Assembly (NCBI GenBank): GCA_902768715.1
Contig: CACXMH010000001.1
Span: 23,300-87,299, forward strand
Direction: 5' to 3'
Source of the DNA: Fibrobacter succinogenes
Lineage (GTDB): Bacteria; Fibrobacterota; Fibrobacteria; Fibrobacterales; Fibrobacteraceae
Length of the DNA: 64,000 nucleotides
A program made the translations under genes and the position numbers. This document shows positions 17,616 to 26,013 of this stretch, piece by piece (the stretch's first letter is position 1; each line of letters opens with the position of its first letter). The notes under the pieces were generated by a model. That model ran no database searches and was not told where the DNA came from. It was given only the letters and a program-made list of their open reading frames with translations.

Positions 17616-17691
17616 GCCTTAAAAATACAAAAAAGATCCCCGACCAGGTCGGGAAAGACATTTTTGGACCGTCAAGCACCGACACCTTAAT

Positions 17692-17794
17692 CGGATCCTC
17701 GCCTTGGTTCGACGCAGCTCACCACAGGTCGCGAGGATGACAATCCTAGTCGCTATCCCCTAACCTCTAAATCCTAGCCCCTAGATCCTAATCC
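17692..17794. repeat. GGATCCTCG palindromic element plus CCTAA-type tract
   Basis: 17694-17742 repeats the element seen at 9081 (GGATCCTCGCCTTGGTTCGA ... CGCGAGGATGAC). It is followed by CCTAACCTCTAAATCCTAG and CCTAGATCCTAATCCCTA words up to the stop of the sensor kinase gene. Confidence 0.7.
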
Positions 17795-19588
17795 CTATAT
17801 CTCCAGCGGCGGGAAATGTATCTTGGTGCGAAGTCCCGGGTTCGCGTTTTCCATCTCGATTTTCATGTTGGTGAGGGTGCAGAGTTTTTTCACCATGGAA
17901 AGGCCGATACCCGTTCCGCTTGTGCGGCGGGTCATTTCGTTTTCGACGCGGTAGAATTCCTGGAAGACCTTTTTCATTTCGGCAGGGGGAATGCCCGGAC
18001 CGTAGTCGCGCACCGCCAGATAGACATCGGTATCTTTGATACGGAGCTCGATGACAATCATCTTGTAGTCCGCATCTTTGGAGAACTTTAGGGAGTTGTC
18101 CACTAGGTTCATCAGAATCTGCATAATGGCGTCCCGGTCCATCATCAGGGTGATGTCCCGGACATCGGTGTCCGAAGAGACGGTGAGCTCGAAGCCGTGC
18201 TTTTCCACGTTCTTGCTGTAGGTGGACACAAAGTCGTCCAGCACGGCCTTGGGCCTGTCCTTGCTAAGCTGCACGTTCCAACGGTCGCCATCCAGTTTAG
18301 ACAAGTTAAGAACGTTCTGGATTAGGCGAGTAAGTCTGTCCGCCTCGCTGGCGATTTGGTTGTAGTACTTCTGCTTTTTCTCTTCGTTTGCCACCCAGGA
18401 GTTCTGTAACAGCTCGGCGTACATGCGGATAGAAGTCAGGGGCGTTTTCAGCTCGTGACTCACCGCCGAAATAAAGTCCTGCCTTTTCTTGGCCAGGTTC
18501 AGTTCGCTTCGGGTCAGGCGGTAGATGGCCACGAGACCGCCTCCCAAGATGATAAGCACCACGGCTCCGAGGAAAATCAAGAAAGAGCTTCCCCTGGAAT
18601 CATCCCTGTGCTTCATGTGCATGACCAGGGAAATCTTGTTGAGGGGTGGGATCAGCTTGGTGGAGAAAATTTCTTGGGATTCGTTGTGCGTGCCAAAAGA
18701 AAGCAATACTCTCGGGCCATCTTTGAATTCCAACACCAAATCCTTTTCAAGAGGGTAGAACTGCGTCTCGTTTTTGACCAGGCTATTCAAGTAAACTTTG
18801 GTATCGACGATATATCCCTGGATATAGAGTTCGCTCCCTCTGGTCACGTTGCGGTAGAATACAATGTAGTCGCTGTTGACTTTCGCCATGAAGGGCTCGA
18901 TTTCCACTTCGAAATTGTAGGTCACCGGTGTAGAGGTCAAGCTGTCTATGTTCTGGGATTCGGCGTTGAAGGCCAGGTTTTCTTTTTCAGATGCCGTTTC
19001 AATTCGGTGTGGCCTCGCGGCTTCTTCTTTTTCGCTGCGGTCCAGTTTTGGGTCTTGCTTATAGATATGGTCAATGACCTTTTCTACGGAATCTCTGGGC
19101 TGGGCCTTAGCCTCGATACCGCGGTTTTCGATATTCAGTTCGTCCAGGATGCCCTTGATTTTATTGCGGACTTCTTCGCGGCGCAGCCTTTCTTTTTGCG
19201 GAATCTGCTCCAAAAGGATTTCCCCGAAACGGCCTTCGGGCAAGAAGGGCGTGCGGAGCGTGTTATCAGGAGTGAGTTGGAAATGTCCCACAAGGCCCGC
19301 ATATTGACTGGTGACGGGGTAGTCCACCAGTTCGGAGAGGGTGTTTTCTTCGCCGCCAATCACCTGCACTGTTCGGATGAACCCGTATTCGGAATAGGAA
19401 CGTTTTTCTTCGACGGCCAGGTCGCGGGCAAGCCTCTGGTTCAGGGTGTTGGCCACGAACATGGCATGCCCTGTATAGAGGGAGTTTGTACCCAGCTGCA
19501 ACTGAGAATACGCCTGGTAAAGAAGAATTACCAGGGGTATCGTGATGACAACAAAGATGGAGGCAAAGATTACGTGGACTTTGTGCAT
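17795..19588 (-). CDS. Membrane sensor histidine kinase
   Basis: 597 aa. N-terminal span (VIFASIFVVITIPLVILLYQ), a large periplasmic region of about 310 residues, second span (FLIFLGAVVLIILGGGLVAI), then HisKA with the phospho-acceptor in SAVSHELKTPLTSIR (near residue 380) and an HATPase_c domain: NLVDNSLKFS (N box), VRDYGPGI (G1), EFYRV (F box) and GTGIGLSMV (G2). All catalytic boxes are intact. No HAMP or PAS domain is evident. The sensing region is unlike common families, so the signal is unknown. It overlaps the response regulator by 19 bases: one operon, regulator first. Confidence 0.92.
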   Translation of the reverse strand: MHKVHVIFASIFVVITIPLVILLYQAYSQLQLGTNSLYTGHAMFVANTLNQRLARDLAVEEKRSYSEYGFIRTVQVIGGEENTLSELVDYPVTSQYAGLVGHFQLTPDNTLRTPFLPEGRFGEILLEQIPQKERLRREEVRNKIKGILDELNIENRGIEAKAQPRDSVEKVIDHIYKQDPKLDRSEKEEAARPHRIETASEKENLAFNAESQNIDSLTSTPVTYNFEVEIEPFMAKVNSDYIVFYRNVTRGSELYIQGYIVDTKVYLNSLVKNETQFYPLEKDLVLEFKDGPRVLLSFGTHNESQEIFSTKLIPPLNKISLVMHMKHRDDSRGSSFLIFLGAVVLIILGGGLVAIYRLTRSELNLAKKRQDFISAVSHELKTPLTSIRMYAELLQNSWVANEEKKQKYYNQIASEADRLTRLIQNVLNLSKLDGDRWNVQLSKDRPKAVLDDFVSTYSKNVEKHGFELTVSSDTDVRDITLMMDRDAIMQILMNLVDNSLKFSKDADYKMIVIELRIKDTDVYLAVRDYGPGIPPAEMKKVFQEFYRVENEMTRRTSGTGIGLSMVKKLCTLTNMKIEMENANPGLRTKIHFPPLEI

Positions 19589-20298
19589 TCAGGCGTAGAA
19601 CACATCTGGTAGCCTTCCCCGCGGAACGTTACCAGGAACTTCGGGTGGGAAGGATCGTCTTCGATTTTCTTGCGAAGCTTGGTGATGTGGATATCTACGG
19701 TACGGGTATCTACGGAGTCGGCGTTTTCGTAGCCCCAGACCTTGCGCAGCAGTTCGGAGCGGGGAACGGCGTGGTCGCGATTGGTCCACAGGTATTCAAG
19801 AATTTCCACTTCCTTGCGGGTAAACGCAATCTCTTCGGTGCCGCGGGTTCCGCGGTATTCGCGGAAATCAATCTTCAGGTTGCCGGCGATGAGCTTGCCC
19901 TCGTTTTCGGCGCTCTGGCGGCTGCGGCGCAGCACTGCCTCGATGCGGGCGAGCAGCATGGGCACGGAGAACGGCTTGGGGATGTAGTCGTCGGCACCGT
20001 ACTTGAGGCCGTTGATGATGTCTTCGTCGGAATTCTTTGCCGAGAGGATAATGATAGGAATGCTGCGGTCCTTTTCGCGGATTCTGTCACAGACGGTAAA
20101 TCCGTCAATGCCCGGAAGCATCAGGTCCAAAAGGATTAGCCCGTACTGGCCGCTGAGGGCCTCGGCAAGACCGGTCTCTCCGTCGGCGCAGTGCTTCACG
20201 TTGTAGCCGTTCAGTTCGCAAAGGTCCACAAGGCCTTCGGCAATGGCAATTTCGTCTTCGATAATGAGAATGCTTGTATTGCTAGAGTTCTGGCTCAT
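19570..20298 (-). CDS. OmpR/PhoB-family response regulator
   Basis: 242 aa. Receiver domain with the acidic pocket IIEDE, phospho-acceptor Asp in LILLDLMLPGIDG (near residue 58), the Thr/Ser position in IILSAKNS and Lys in DYIPKPF. The C-terminal winged helix has EIAFTRKEVEILEYLW, SELLRKVWGYE and DTRTVDIHITKLRKKI plus FRGEGYQM. Partner of the kinase encoded immediately downstream. Acts as a DNA-binding transcription factor; targets are not visible. Confidence 0.94.
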   Translation of the reverse strand: MSQNSSNTSILIIEDEIAIAEGLVDLCELNGYNVKHCADGETGLAEALSGQYGLILLDLMLPGIDGFTVCDRIREKDRSIPIIILSAKNSDEDIINGLKYGADDYIPKPFSVPMLLARIEAVLRRSRQSAENEGKLIAGNLKIDFREYRGTRGTEEIAFTRKEVEILEYLWTNRDHAVPRSELLRKVWGYENADSVDTRTVDIHITKLRKKIEDDPSHPKFLVTFRGEGYQMCSTPECTKST

Positions 20299-20321
20299 CT
20301 TTAATCCTTTCAGTTCAAATT

Positions 20322-21122
20322 TTACAGCGCGAATCCGCCACCCACTTCAAGAGTCATGTTGCCGGCATCGATTTCTTTCGGGTAGTCGCCGCCGAAGTAG
20401 TACTTGAAGTTGGTGTAAATGGCAATGGGGATAATGGGGAGCTTGGCGCGCGTACCCACCAGTATGTGACCGCCGACGCTGGTGTTCAGGCCTTCGTCTG
20501 CGGCCTTGTCTTGCACGCGCTGCTTGAGGGTCTGGCCGAGACTTTCAAGTTCCTGAGCTTTCTGCTGGAGGGCTTCGGGGTCAAGACCTTCCTTGTTGGC
20601 GACACTCCTGATCATGTCGGCAATGGCGGGTTCGTCGATGATGCCCTGCACAAAGCTCTGGTTCAGCACGAAGCTGTTCAAGTAGTAGGTGAAACCGCCG
20701 CCGATATAGGGGCGAATAATGGGAATGAAGGTAATGGGGTAGGTAATGGAAATATCCAGGTTGCTAGCCACGAACTTTGGGTTCGCCTTGCCGAAGGGAG
20801 TTCCGGCCAGTTCGATTTCTATGGGAATGGGGTCGGCGATGCCATCTACATAGAGGTCTGCGTCATAGGAGCCGAACTGGATGTTGTAGGTGGCTTCGAT
20901 ATCGAAGATGGGGAGGATATCGACCCAAAGCTTGAAACCGAAACCCTGCATGCCACCGCTGAAGCCTCCATGACCGAACTGGATGCCTTCGGTTACGGGA
21001 GCGACCTCTCCGGCATCCATCTTGGTACCGAATCCGGGGGCGTAGTGTCCGCCGATGCCGATAATGGCGAAGGACTGTGTGGCGAGCAGAGCCGCCGCTG
21101 CAAGAACAACTTTGAAGTTCAT
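20322..21122 (-). CDS. Outer membrane beta-barrel-type protein
   Basis: 266 aa from the ATG at 21122, which follows GAGGAATTACT; an in-frame ATG further upstream lacks this. Signal peptide KVVLAAAALLATQSFA. Alternating Gly/aromatic strands (IGIGGHYAPGFGTKMDAGEV, GFKLWVDILPIFDIEATYNI, YPITFIPIIRPYIGGGFTYY) and a final hydrophobic MTLEVGGGFAL suggest a small barrel. A mid-protein helix (residues about 165-215) is a soluble insert. It lies 23 bases downstream of the response regulator and may belong to the same transcript. Exact function unknown. Confidence 0.65.
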   Translation of the reverse strand: MNFKVVLAAAALLATQSFAIIGIGGHYAPGFGTKMDAGEVAPVTEGIQFGHGGFSGGMQGFGFKLWVDILPIFDIEATYNIQFGSYDADLYVDGIADPIPIEIELAGTPFGKANPKFVASNLDISITYPITFIPIIRPYIGGGFTYYLNSFVLNQSFVQGIIDEPAIADMIRSVANKEGLDPEALQQKAQELESLGQTLKQRVQDKAADEGLNTSVGGHILVGTRAKLPIIPIAIYTNFKYYFGGDYPKEIDAGNMTLEVGGGFAL

Positions 21123-21193
21123 AGTAATTCCTCGTTGAAGCTTTACAGTGAAACAATACAAATTTTTCTTGAATCGGAGTGTTGCAACAAACG

Positions 21194-21219
21194 AAAAAGC
21201 CCGTGATTTGCGGGCTTTT
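21194..21219 (-). terminator. Intrinsic terminator after the COG3014-like lipoprotein gene
   Basis: On the minus strand GAAAAGCCCG-caaatca-CGGGCTTTTTC, about 30 bases after the stop at 21249, with T-run. Confidence 0.8.
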
Positions 21220-21248
21220 CATCGGCGATTTGTGTTTGTGTGGCCCCG

Positions 21249-22646
21249 CTACTTGATGGCCGGAACAATCAGCAGCACTTTCTGGCCCTTGCGCACCGCA
21301 ATCTTGTCGAACTTGTACACGCCTACGGTCTCTCCGTGGGGGCCTATGGCCGCCACGTTCACGTCGTGGCTACCCGGCTCTACCGGTATGCGGGTCATGT
21401 GGAAAGAATTAGGCAAGAACAGCCCTACGCGCAGGTCGGCCTGTTCTAGCTGGGTCTGGCCTACATCTACGGCGATGTTTTTCAGCAGGTCAAAGATGCC
21501 GTTGCCGGTGTTGGTGGCCTGCTTTGCCTTTTGGGCGGCAATGGTACGCAGAATCACGCGGACCGCCGTGCGGGTGATGACGGTGTTCCGCTCGTCGTCC
21601 ATGTTCTGCCGGAGTTCCTGGTCCACGTCCATGACCTTCTCGGGCTTAATGCGGGACTTGCCGTCAAGCGATACTTCGAACTGGTTCACGCGGCTCTTGT
21701 ACTTGCGGACTTCGGGCAGGGCAAACCCGATGTGGAAGGTTTCGCTTCCGGCGCCGGGCACAGGAGGCGCCACCAGCGTAAAGGAAACTCGGTTTCCGGT
21801 CTCGCCGTCCTTGTAGTAGAGGTTCATGGCGCCTGCGCTTACGAAAGTTCCCGACAGGTACATCTCACCGAGGATGGGGCTGTGACCCGCATAGCCCAGC
21901 ACGATGATTTCTTGCCCCTGCTCGTGTACGGCGGTGGCCTTGGGCGTAGCTGGCAGTTCCGGCTTTTTCAGGGCGCGGATTTCGTCTTCCCTTTCGGCAC
22001 GGCGCAGGCTCTCGGTGGCAAACTCGAAGAACTCCTTCGGGAGGCCAATCTTGCCTTCGTCGTAGGCCTTGATGGCTTTCACATAGGCGATGGCCGCCTC
22101 GTCGTTGTCGCCGTCCAGCTCATAGACCAGGGCTTGCAAATAACGCAGGTAGCCGTTGTCGTTTACTTTGTCCTTATCCTTCTGGTACAGGGCGTTCATG
22201 GCAATCTGGGAACGCTTGACTTCTACCAAAGCGCCGTCGATATCCATCTTGGCCAGGTAGTTCAGAATCTGGTACTGGTACATGGTCAAGAGTTCAAATG
22301 GTCTTGCACGGTAGGGGCGGGTATTGTCGTTTGTGAGAACCGCCGCCGCCTCGTTGGTCACGGACTTGGTGTAAAGATCCTCGTAAATCTTTTCGGCCTG
22401 GGCGAGGTTCTTGATACTTTCGTCAAAATTACGGTTGTAGTGGTGGAGGATTCCCAGGTCGTAGTAGTACAGGAACTCGCTGTTGCTTCCGTAAAGGTCG
22501 TCCTTCTCCTTTTTCACCTCGGCGATGGTGGCCTCGAAGCCTTTCTTTTCTAGCGTCGGGGCAAGAGTCTCGTAACGCGTCATGGACTTGTTGGCACATG
22601 ACGTCAAAAGAATCGCGGCAAAAAGAAGGAGGAATAAACGTTTCAT
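21249..22646 (-). CDS. COG3014-like lipoprotein with TPR region
   Basis: 465 aa. Lipobox LTSC places the lipidated Cys at residue 17. The N-terminal half is helical with TPR-like repeats (YYYDLGILHHYNRNFDESIK, then LRYLQALVYELDGDNDEAAI). The C-terminal half is beta-rich (EIIVLGYAGHSPI, GSHDVNVAAIGPHGETVGVY). This two-part layout matches the COG3014 family, whose genes often sit by an LpoB-like gene and a small lipoprotein, as seen here with the LpoB-like gene upstream. Role in envelope maintenance is likely but inferred. Confidence 0.72.
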   Translation of the reverse strand: MKRLFLLLFAAILLTSCANKSMTRYETLAPTLEKKGFEATIAEVKKEKDDLYGSNSEFLYYYDLGILHHYNRNFDESIKNLAQAEKIYEDLYTKSVTNEAAAVLTNDNTRPYRARPFELLTMYQYQILNYLAKMDIDGALVEVKRSQIAMNALYQKDKDKVNDNGYLRYLQALVYELDGDNDEAAIAYVKAIKAYDEGKIGLPKEFFEFATESLRRAEREDEIRALKKPELPATPKATAVHEQGQEIIVLGYAGHSPILGEMYLSGTFVSAGAMNLYYKDGETGNRVSFTLVAPPVPGAGSETFHIGFALPEVRKYKSRVNQFEVSLDGKSRIKPEKVMDVDQELRQNMDDERNTVITRTAVRVILRTIAAQKAKQATNTGNGIFDLLKNIAVDVGQTQLEQADLRVGLFLPNSFHMTRIPVEPGSHDVNVAAIGPHGETVGVYKFDKIAVRKGQKVLLIVPAIK

Positions 22647-22663
22647 AGGAATGAGGTCAATGA

Positions 22664-22789
22664 ATAAGAGGTGTTAGGTATTAGGTGTTAGGTTTTAGGT
22701 TAAATAGTCATACGCTTTGCGCATATACCAATTATGCGGCGTAGCCGCGATTATTTCCCTACAACCTATAACCTACAACCTAAATCCTA
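22664..22789. repeat. Inverted TTAGGT/ACCTAA low-complexity tract
   Basis: 22667-22700 reads TTAGGTATTAGGTGTTAGGT with a following TTTTAGGTT. 22755-22789 reads CCTACAACCTATAACCTACA with a following ACCTAAATCC. The two halves are loosely complementary and could pair. It lies between two minus-strand genes. Confidence 0.65.
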
Positions 22790-23395
22790 CTACATCTTCA
22801 CGCTGTCTTTGGAGACGAACTTCTTGATTTTCTTGTCGCCTACCCAGACCTTGCGGTGGCTCTGGATGTCGGTGAGTTCCAGGTCCACCTGGTAGTAAAT
22901 GACCTGCTCGCCGCCTTCCTGATCTACGATGGAATTGAGCGTTCCGGTGAGCATCAGGTCGGCGCCGATTTCCTGTCCGGCGTCCTTGCGGGTCTCTTCG
23001 GTGGCGTTGCCGGCCTGGCTGGCCAGCTCGTTACGCAGTTCGGCGCGTTCTTCGGCGTTGGCCACAAAGTCGGCCTTGCCCGAATTGATGAGGGCGCGTT
23101 CCATGTCCTTCACGAAGGTTTCCACGTTGATGTGTTCGTGGCTCTTGTTGCGGATCTTGCCGATAACCACCGTCGGAACGATTCCGTTCTTCTGCTGGAT
23201 CATGGTCTGGTACCAGGGACGGTTCAGGCAGTCGGTAATCATCTCGTCGGCCACCAGGCGGGAGTCGGTGTCGTTCCATGCGCCGGAAAGGTCGGTGACG
23301 GAGTTTTCGTCGATACGGGTGACCTTTTTGCCACCGGAGCAGCCCATGAGGGCGGCGAGACTTGCGCAAAGGCAGAGTGTCAAAATTTTGGACAT
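22790..23395 (-). CDS. lpoB: LpoB-like penicillin-binding-protein activator lipoprotein
   Basis: 201 aa. Lipobox LMGC at residue 19. The body DLSGAWNDTDSRLVADEMITD, VVIGKIRNKSHEHINVETFV and GADLMLTGTLNSIVD follow the LpoB/PF13036 family, the outer-membrane lipoproteins that reach through the cell wall to activate PBP1b-type synthases. Its neighbour is the COG3014-like lipoprotein gene, a familiar pairing. Likely target is a class A PBP such as the one at 56922, though the two are 33 kb apart and the link is an inference. Confidence 0.82.
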   Translation of the reverse strand: MSKILTLCLCASLAALMGCSGGKKVTRIDENSVTDLSGAWNDTDSRLVADEMITDCLNRPWYQTMIQQKNGIVPTVVIGKIRNKSHEHINVETFVKDMERALINSGKADFVANAEERAELRNELASQAGNATEETRKDAGQEIGADLMLTGTLNSIVDQEGGEQVIYYQVDLELTDIQSHRKVWVGDKKIKKFVSKDSVKM

Positions 23396-23464
23396 GGTTT
23401 TCTCCTGTTTTCAGGTTTGAAGTTTACAAAGGTCAATATAGCTAAATAAGTTGCCAAATCGAAC

Positions 23465-23487
23465 AAAAAACCCCGGCCAGGCCGGGG
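23465..23487 (-). terminator. Intrinsic terminator after PEGA gene
   Basis: Minus-strand CCCCGGCC-T-GGCCGGGG followed by TTTTTT, about 65 bases after the PEGA stop. A second small stem ATTCCGTG-CACGGAAT lies between them. The palindrome belongs to the GTCATTCC family scattered through the window. Confidence 0.75.
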
Positions 23488-23549
23488 AATCTGGATTCCG
23501 TGTTAGGCACGGAATGACGCTTGGATAGACCCGCGAGATATCGCGAGAA

Positions 23550-24089
23550 TTACCTCTTGTACTTCTTGCCCTTGGAAGCGTCCAGGGTGACTTCGGCGGT
23601 TTCTTCGCCACGCACAGTCACCAGTTCTTCGGCAGAGCGGCCGTTGCTGCATTCGGCGCGGACAACGTGGTCACCGGCGTCGAGGCTCGTGATGGTGAGG
23701 GCGGCGCCGTCGGTCTTGTCGGCGTTGTCGCCGTCAACGTAGATGAGGCACTTGCCGGGGATGGTGGTCACCTTGATGTTGCCCTTGGGAATCTTGGTGC
23801 CGAAGTCGAACTTGTTGCGCTTGTCGTTGCCGGGCCACACGTTCACGCGCTGGTTCACCAGTTCGAAACCCTGGTCGATGACTACGAGAGTCTGACGGCC
23901 AGACTGCACGGACTGGTTTTCAATGGGGCTCTTGCCCAGAAGTTCGCCGCCCAGGTAAACGTCGCTGTTAGGCGGGTTGGTAATGATGGTCACGGTGGCA
24001 GCCTTGCCACGGGGAGGTGGATCGTCGTCGGCGACGGCGGAGGTGAAAAGGAATGCGACCATCAAGGCCAGAATGTACAGTTTCTTCAT
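23550..24089 (-). CDS. Secreted PEGA-domain protein
   Basis: 179 aa with a signal peptide (LYILALMVAFLFTSAVADDD). Two PEGA-like beta units are visible: TVTIITNPPNSDVYLGGELL with GKSPI (about 31-60), and KVTTIPGKCLIYVDGDNADK onward (about 105-150), ending with the PEGA-type HVVRAECSNGRS. PEGA domains are surface- or periplasm-associated modules of unclear biochemistry. Two Cys residues (CLIY and ECSNG) may form a disulfide. The Lys/Arg tail ends GKKYKR. Separated from LpoB by a terminator, so an independent transcript. Confidence 0.75.
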   Translation of the reverse strand: MKKLYILALMVAFLFTSAVADDDPPPRGKAATVTIITNPPNSDVYLGGELLGKSPIENQSVQSGRQTLVVIDQGFELVNQRVNVWPGNDKRNKFDFGTKIPKGNIKVTTIPGKCLIYVDGDNADKTDGAALTITSLDAGDHVVRAECSNGRSAEELVTVRGEETAEVTLDASKGKKYKR

Positions 24090-24267
24090 GGATTACTCCT
24101 GTTTGTTTATATAAAACTTTGTTTTCTCTGTGAATATAAATTTTTTTCTGCCGGAAAAACAAAAAATTGCCAAAAAAGCCCGAAAAGGCATAGCAAACAG
24201 CCCCAAAAGTCATTGAGAATTACAATCAAGCGGCAATTGTCGCGGCTTTCGGTTTACGCTTTTTTCT

Positions 24268-24303
24268 GAACTCCGAATTCCGAACTCCGAATTCTGAATT
24301 TTT
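24268..24303. repeat. GAATTC/GAACTCC low-complexity tract
   Basis: CTGAACTCCGAATTCCGAAC followed by TCCGAATTCTGAATTTTTT, made of three near-repeats each with a GAATTC palindrome. It ends 15 bases before an ATG that lacks a ribosome site. Confidence 0.6.
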
Positions 24304-24318
24304 TCTACATTCTCACCC

Positions 24319-26010
24319 ATGAAAGCCCTCTACCAGAAAATCCGCGTCTTTGACGGGAAAAGTTACGGCCTGTACCGCTCCCTCGCCGACAAGGCCTGGG
24401 ATTTCGGCGACTTTACGCTGGAGTTTCTGCACGTGCAGGGCGACCCCTTTGCGCCGGCATCGCGGATTCTGGTGACCGCCCCCCTGCAGACCCTCGGCTA
24501 CGGCGGGGAGTGGAGCGGATCCTTCGAGCGCAGGCTCGCCATTTCGGACTATTTGCTCCGCAGGCTCAGCAAGAACGTGGCGGAGCGTTTTCCCGAAAAG
24601 AACGCCGCCATCGAGATGGAGGTTCCAGGTCCGGAAATGCTGGTGCGGAACGCTCTCTGGGTGGATAACGGCATGCTCCGGGCAAGCCTTGCGGTGCGGC
24701 TCCCCGGCGAGGGCCGCAAGATCCAGGCGGAACTGGCGGCTGAAATCTTGACCATGACGCTCCCTGACCTGCTTTCGGCAAGCCTTTTCTGCACTCCCGA
24801 AATTCTTGCGGGCGTGGAGGAAAGTTTCCAGGTGCTCGACACCCGTCGCGCCATTTTGGAGGAACTTCCCAAGCGCAGTCTTGTGGCCTTTGTGCCCGAC
24901 GGGGCGGTGCTTCCCAGGGAGTCGGGCTTGTCGGAAAAGCCCCTTTCGGGAGCGGTCCCCTTCAAGTCGCCCGAAGAACTGGCGGTGACATTCGACATTG
25001 GCGGCAGGAGCATTCGCGGCATGGGAATCCCGAAGGGCGTGACGGTCATAACCGGCGGCGCCTACCACGGAAAGTCCACCCTGCTCGACGCCCTGGTCCG
25101 TTCCGTCTATCCACACATTCCGGGTGATGGCCGCGAAGGAATCGCGGTGGAAGAATCCGCGTTCCGTGTGGGCGTCGAAGACGGACGCTACGTGCGGGAG
25201 ACGGACATTTCCGCCATGGTGCGGGACTTGCCCGGCGGTGTGTCCACCAAGAATTTTTCTACCGAAAAGGCTTCGGGCTCTACCAGCGAGGCGGCGAACC
25301 TGCTGGAGGCCATGGAGACGGGCTGCAAGACCTTCCTTATCGACGAGGATTCGTCGGCGGTGAACTTCCTCATCCGCGACCGGCGCGTGCGGGCCCTGCT
25401 GGGCGACGACCGGGAACCCCTGATCCCCCTTACCGACCGTATCCGCACCTTTGTGGATATGGGCTTCAGCTTCATTCTGGTGGCGGGTGCCTGCGGAGAC
25501 TTTTTGAGCCTTGCGGACAACATCGTGGTGATGGCGGAATACAAGGCCGAATGCGGGAATTCGAAGGCGCGTGAGCTTTTCGGCGCCTGCGATATGGGTA
25601 CGCAGGTCGAGCCTTCTGGAGGTGGTGCGACAGGCGCCGTTACGCTCCCTGTTCCTCGGTCCTTCGCCGAATTCGTGAAGCCCCTCTTGCCGAAGGTGCG
25701 GCCCGCTTCTGCCGTAGAGCGCCAGGTGAAGGTCAAGCTGAACGGCGACAGCCTGCTTCAGGTGGGCCTGCTTACGGCCGACGTTTCCAAGTGCGGCCTT
25801 CTGGTGGACAAGTCCCAAAGGCTTGGCGCCGGATACCTGGCGCTGAACCTGTGCCAGAATCCAGAAGAATCCGGCCTGCGAGAAATTGCAGACAAACTAT
25901 GCGAAAAAATCCGCAACGTAGGGTTCCGCAATCTACCTCAGGGCATGAACCGCTCCATGAGCCTGCCCCGTGCGGTAGATGTGGCGGCGGTGCTGCTTAG
26001 GATGCGGTAG
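24319..26010 (+). CDS. Predicted ABC-class ATPase (MRB1590/COG3044-like)
   Basis: 563 aa. Single-chain ABC-like ATPase of the family that includes trypanosome MRB1590. N-terminal ordered region (YQKIRVFDGKSYGLYRSLAD, a typical opening) leads to Walker A in ITGGAYHGKSTLLDAL at about residue 245, the signature-like SGSTSEAANLLEAMETG, and Walker B in CKTFLIDEDSSAVNFLIRD. The substrate is unknown; MRB1590 binds RNA in the trypanosome editing complex. No membrane partner is encoded nearby, which fits a soluble ATPase. There is no ribosome site before the ATG, so translation initiation is unusual. Confidence 0.82.
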   Translation: MKALYQKIRVFDGKSYGLYRSLADKAWDFGDFTLEFLHVQGDPFAPASRILVTAPLQTLGYGGEWSGSFERRLAISDYLLRRLSKNVAERFPEKNAAIEMEVPGPEMLVRNALWVDNGMLRASLAVRLPGEGRKIQAELAAEILTMTLPDLLSASLFCTPEILAGVEESFQVLDTRRAILEELPKRSLVAFVPDGAVLPRESGLSEKPLSGAVPFKSPEELAVTFDIGGRSIRGMGIPKGVTVITGGAYHGKSTLLDALVRSVYPHIPGDGREGIAVEESAFRVGVEDGRYVRETDISAMVRDLPGGVSTKNFSTEKASGSTSEAANLLEAMETGCKTFLIDEDSSAVNFLIRDRRVRALLGDDREPLIPLTDRIRTFVDMGFSFILVAGACGDFLSLADNIVVMAEYKAECGNSKARELFGACDMGTQVEPSGGGATGAVTLPVPRSFAEFVKPLLPKVRPASAVERQVKVKLNGDSLLQVGLLTADVSKCGLLVDKSQRLGAGYLALNLCQNPEESGLREIADKLCEKIRNVGFRNLPQGMNRSMSLPRAVDVAAVLLRMR

Positions 26011-26013
26011 GTT

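Noticed and set aside
24313..25818. 501-codon open frame opposite the MRB1590-like ATPase
   Set aside because: Antisense shadow; the plus-strand protein has Walker motifs.
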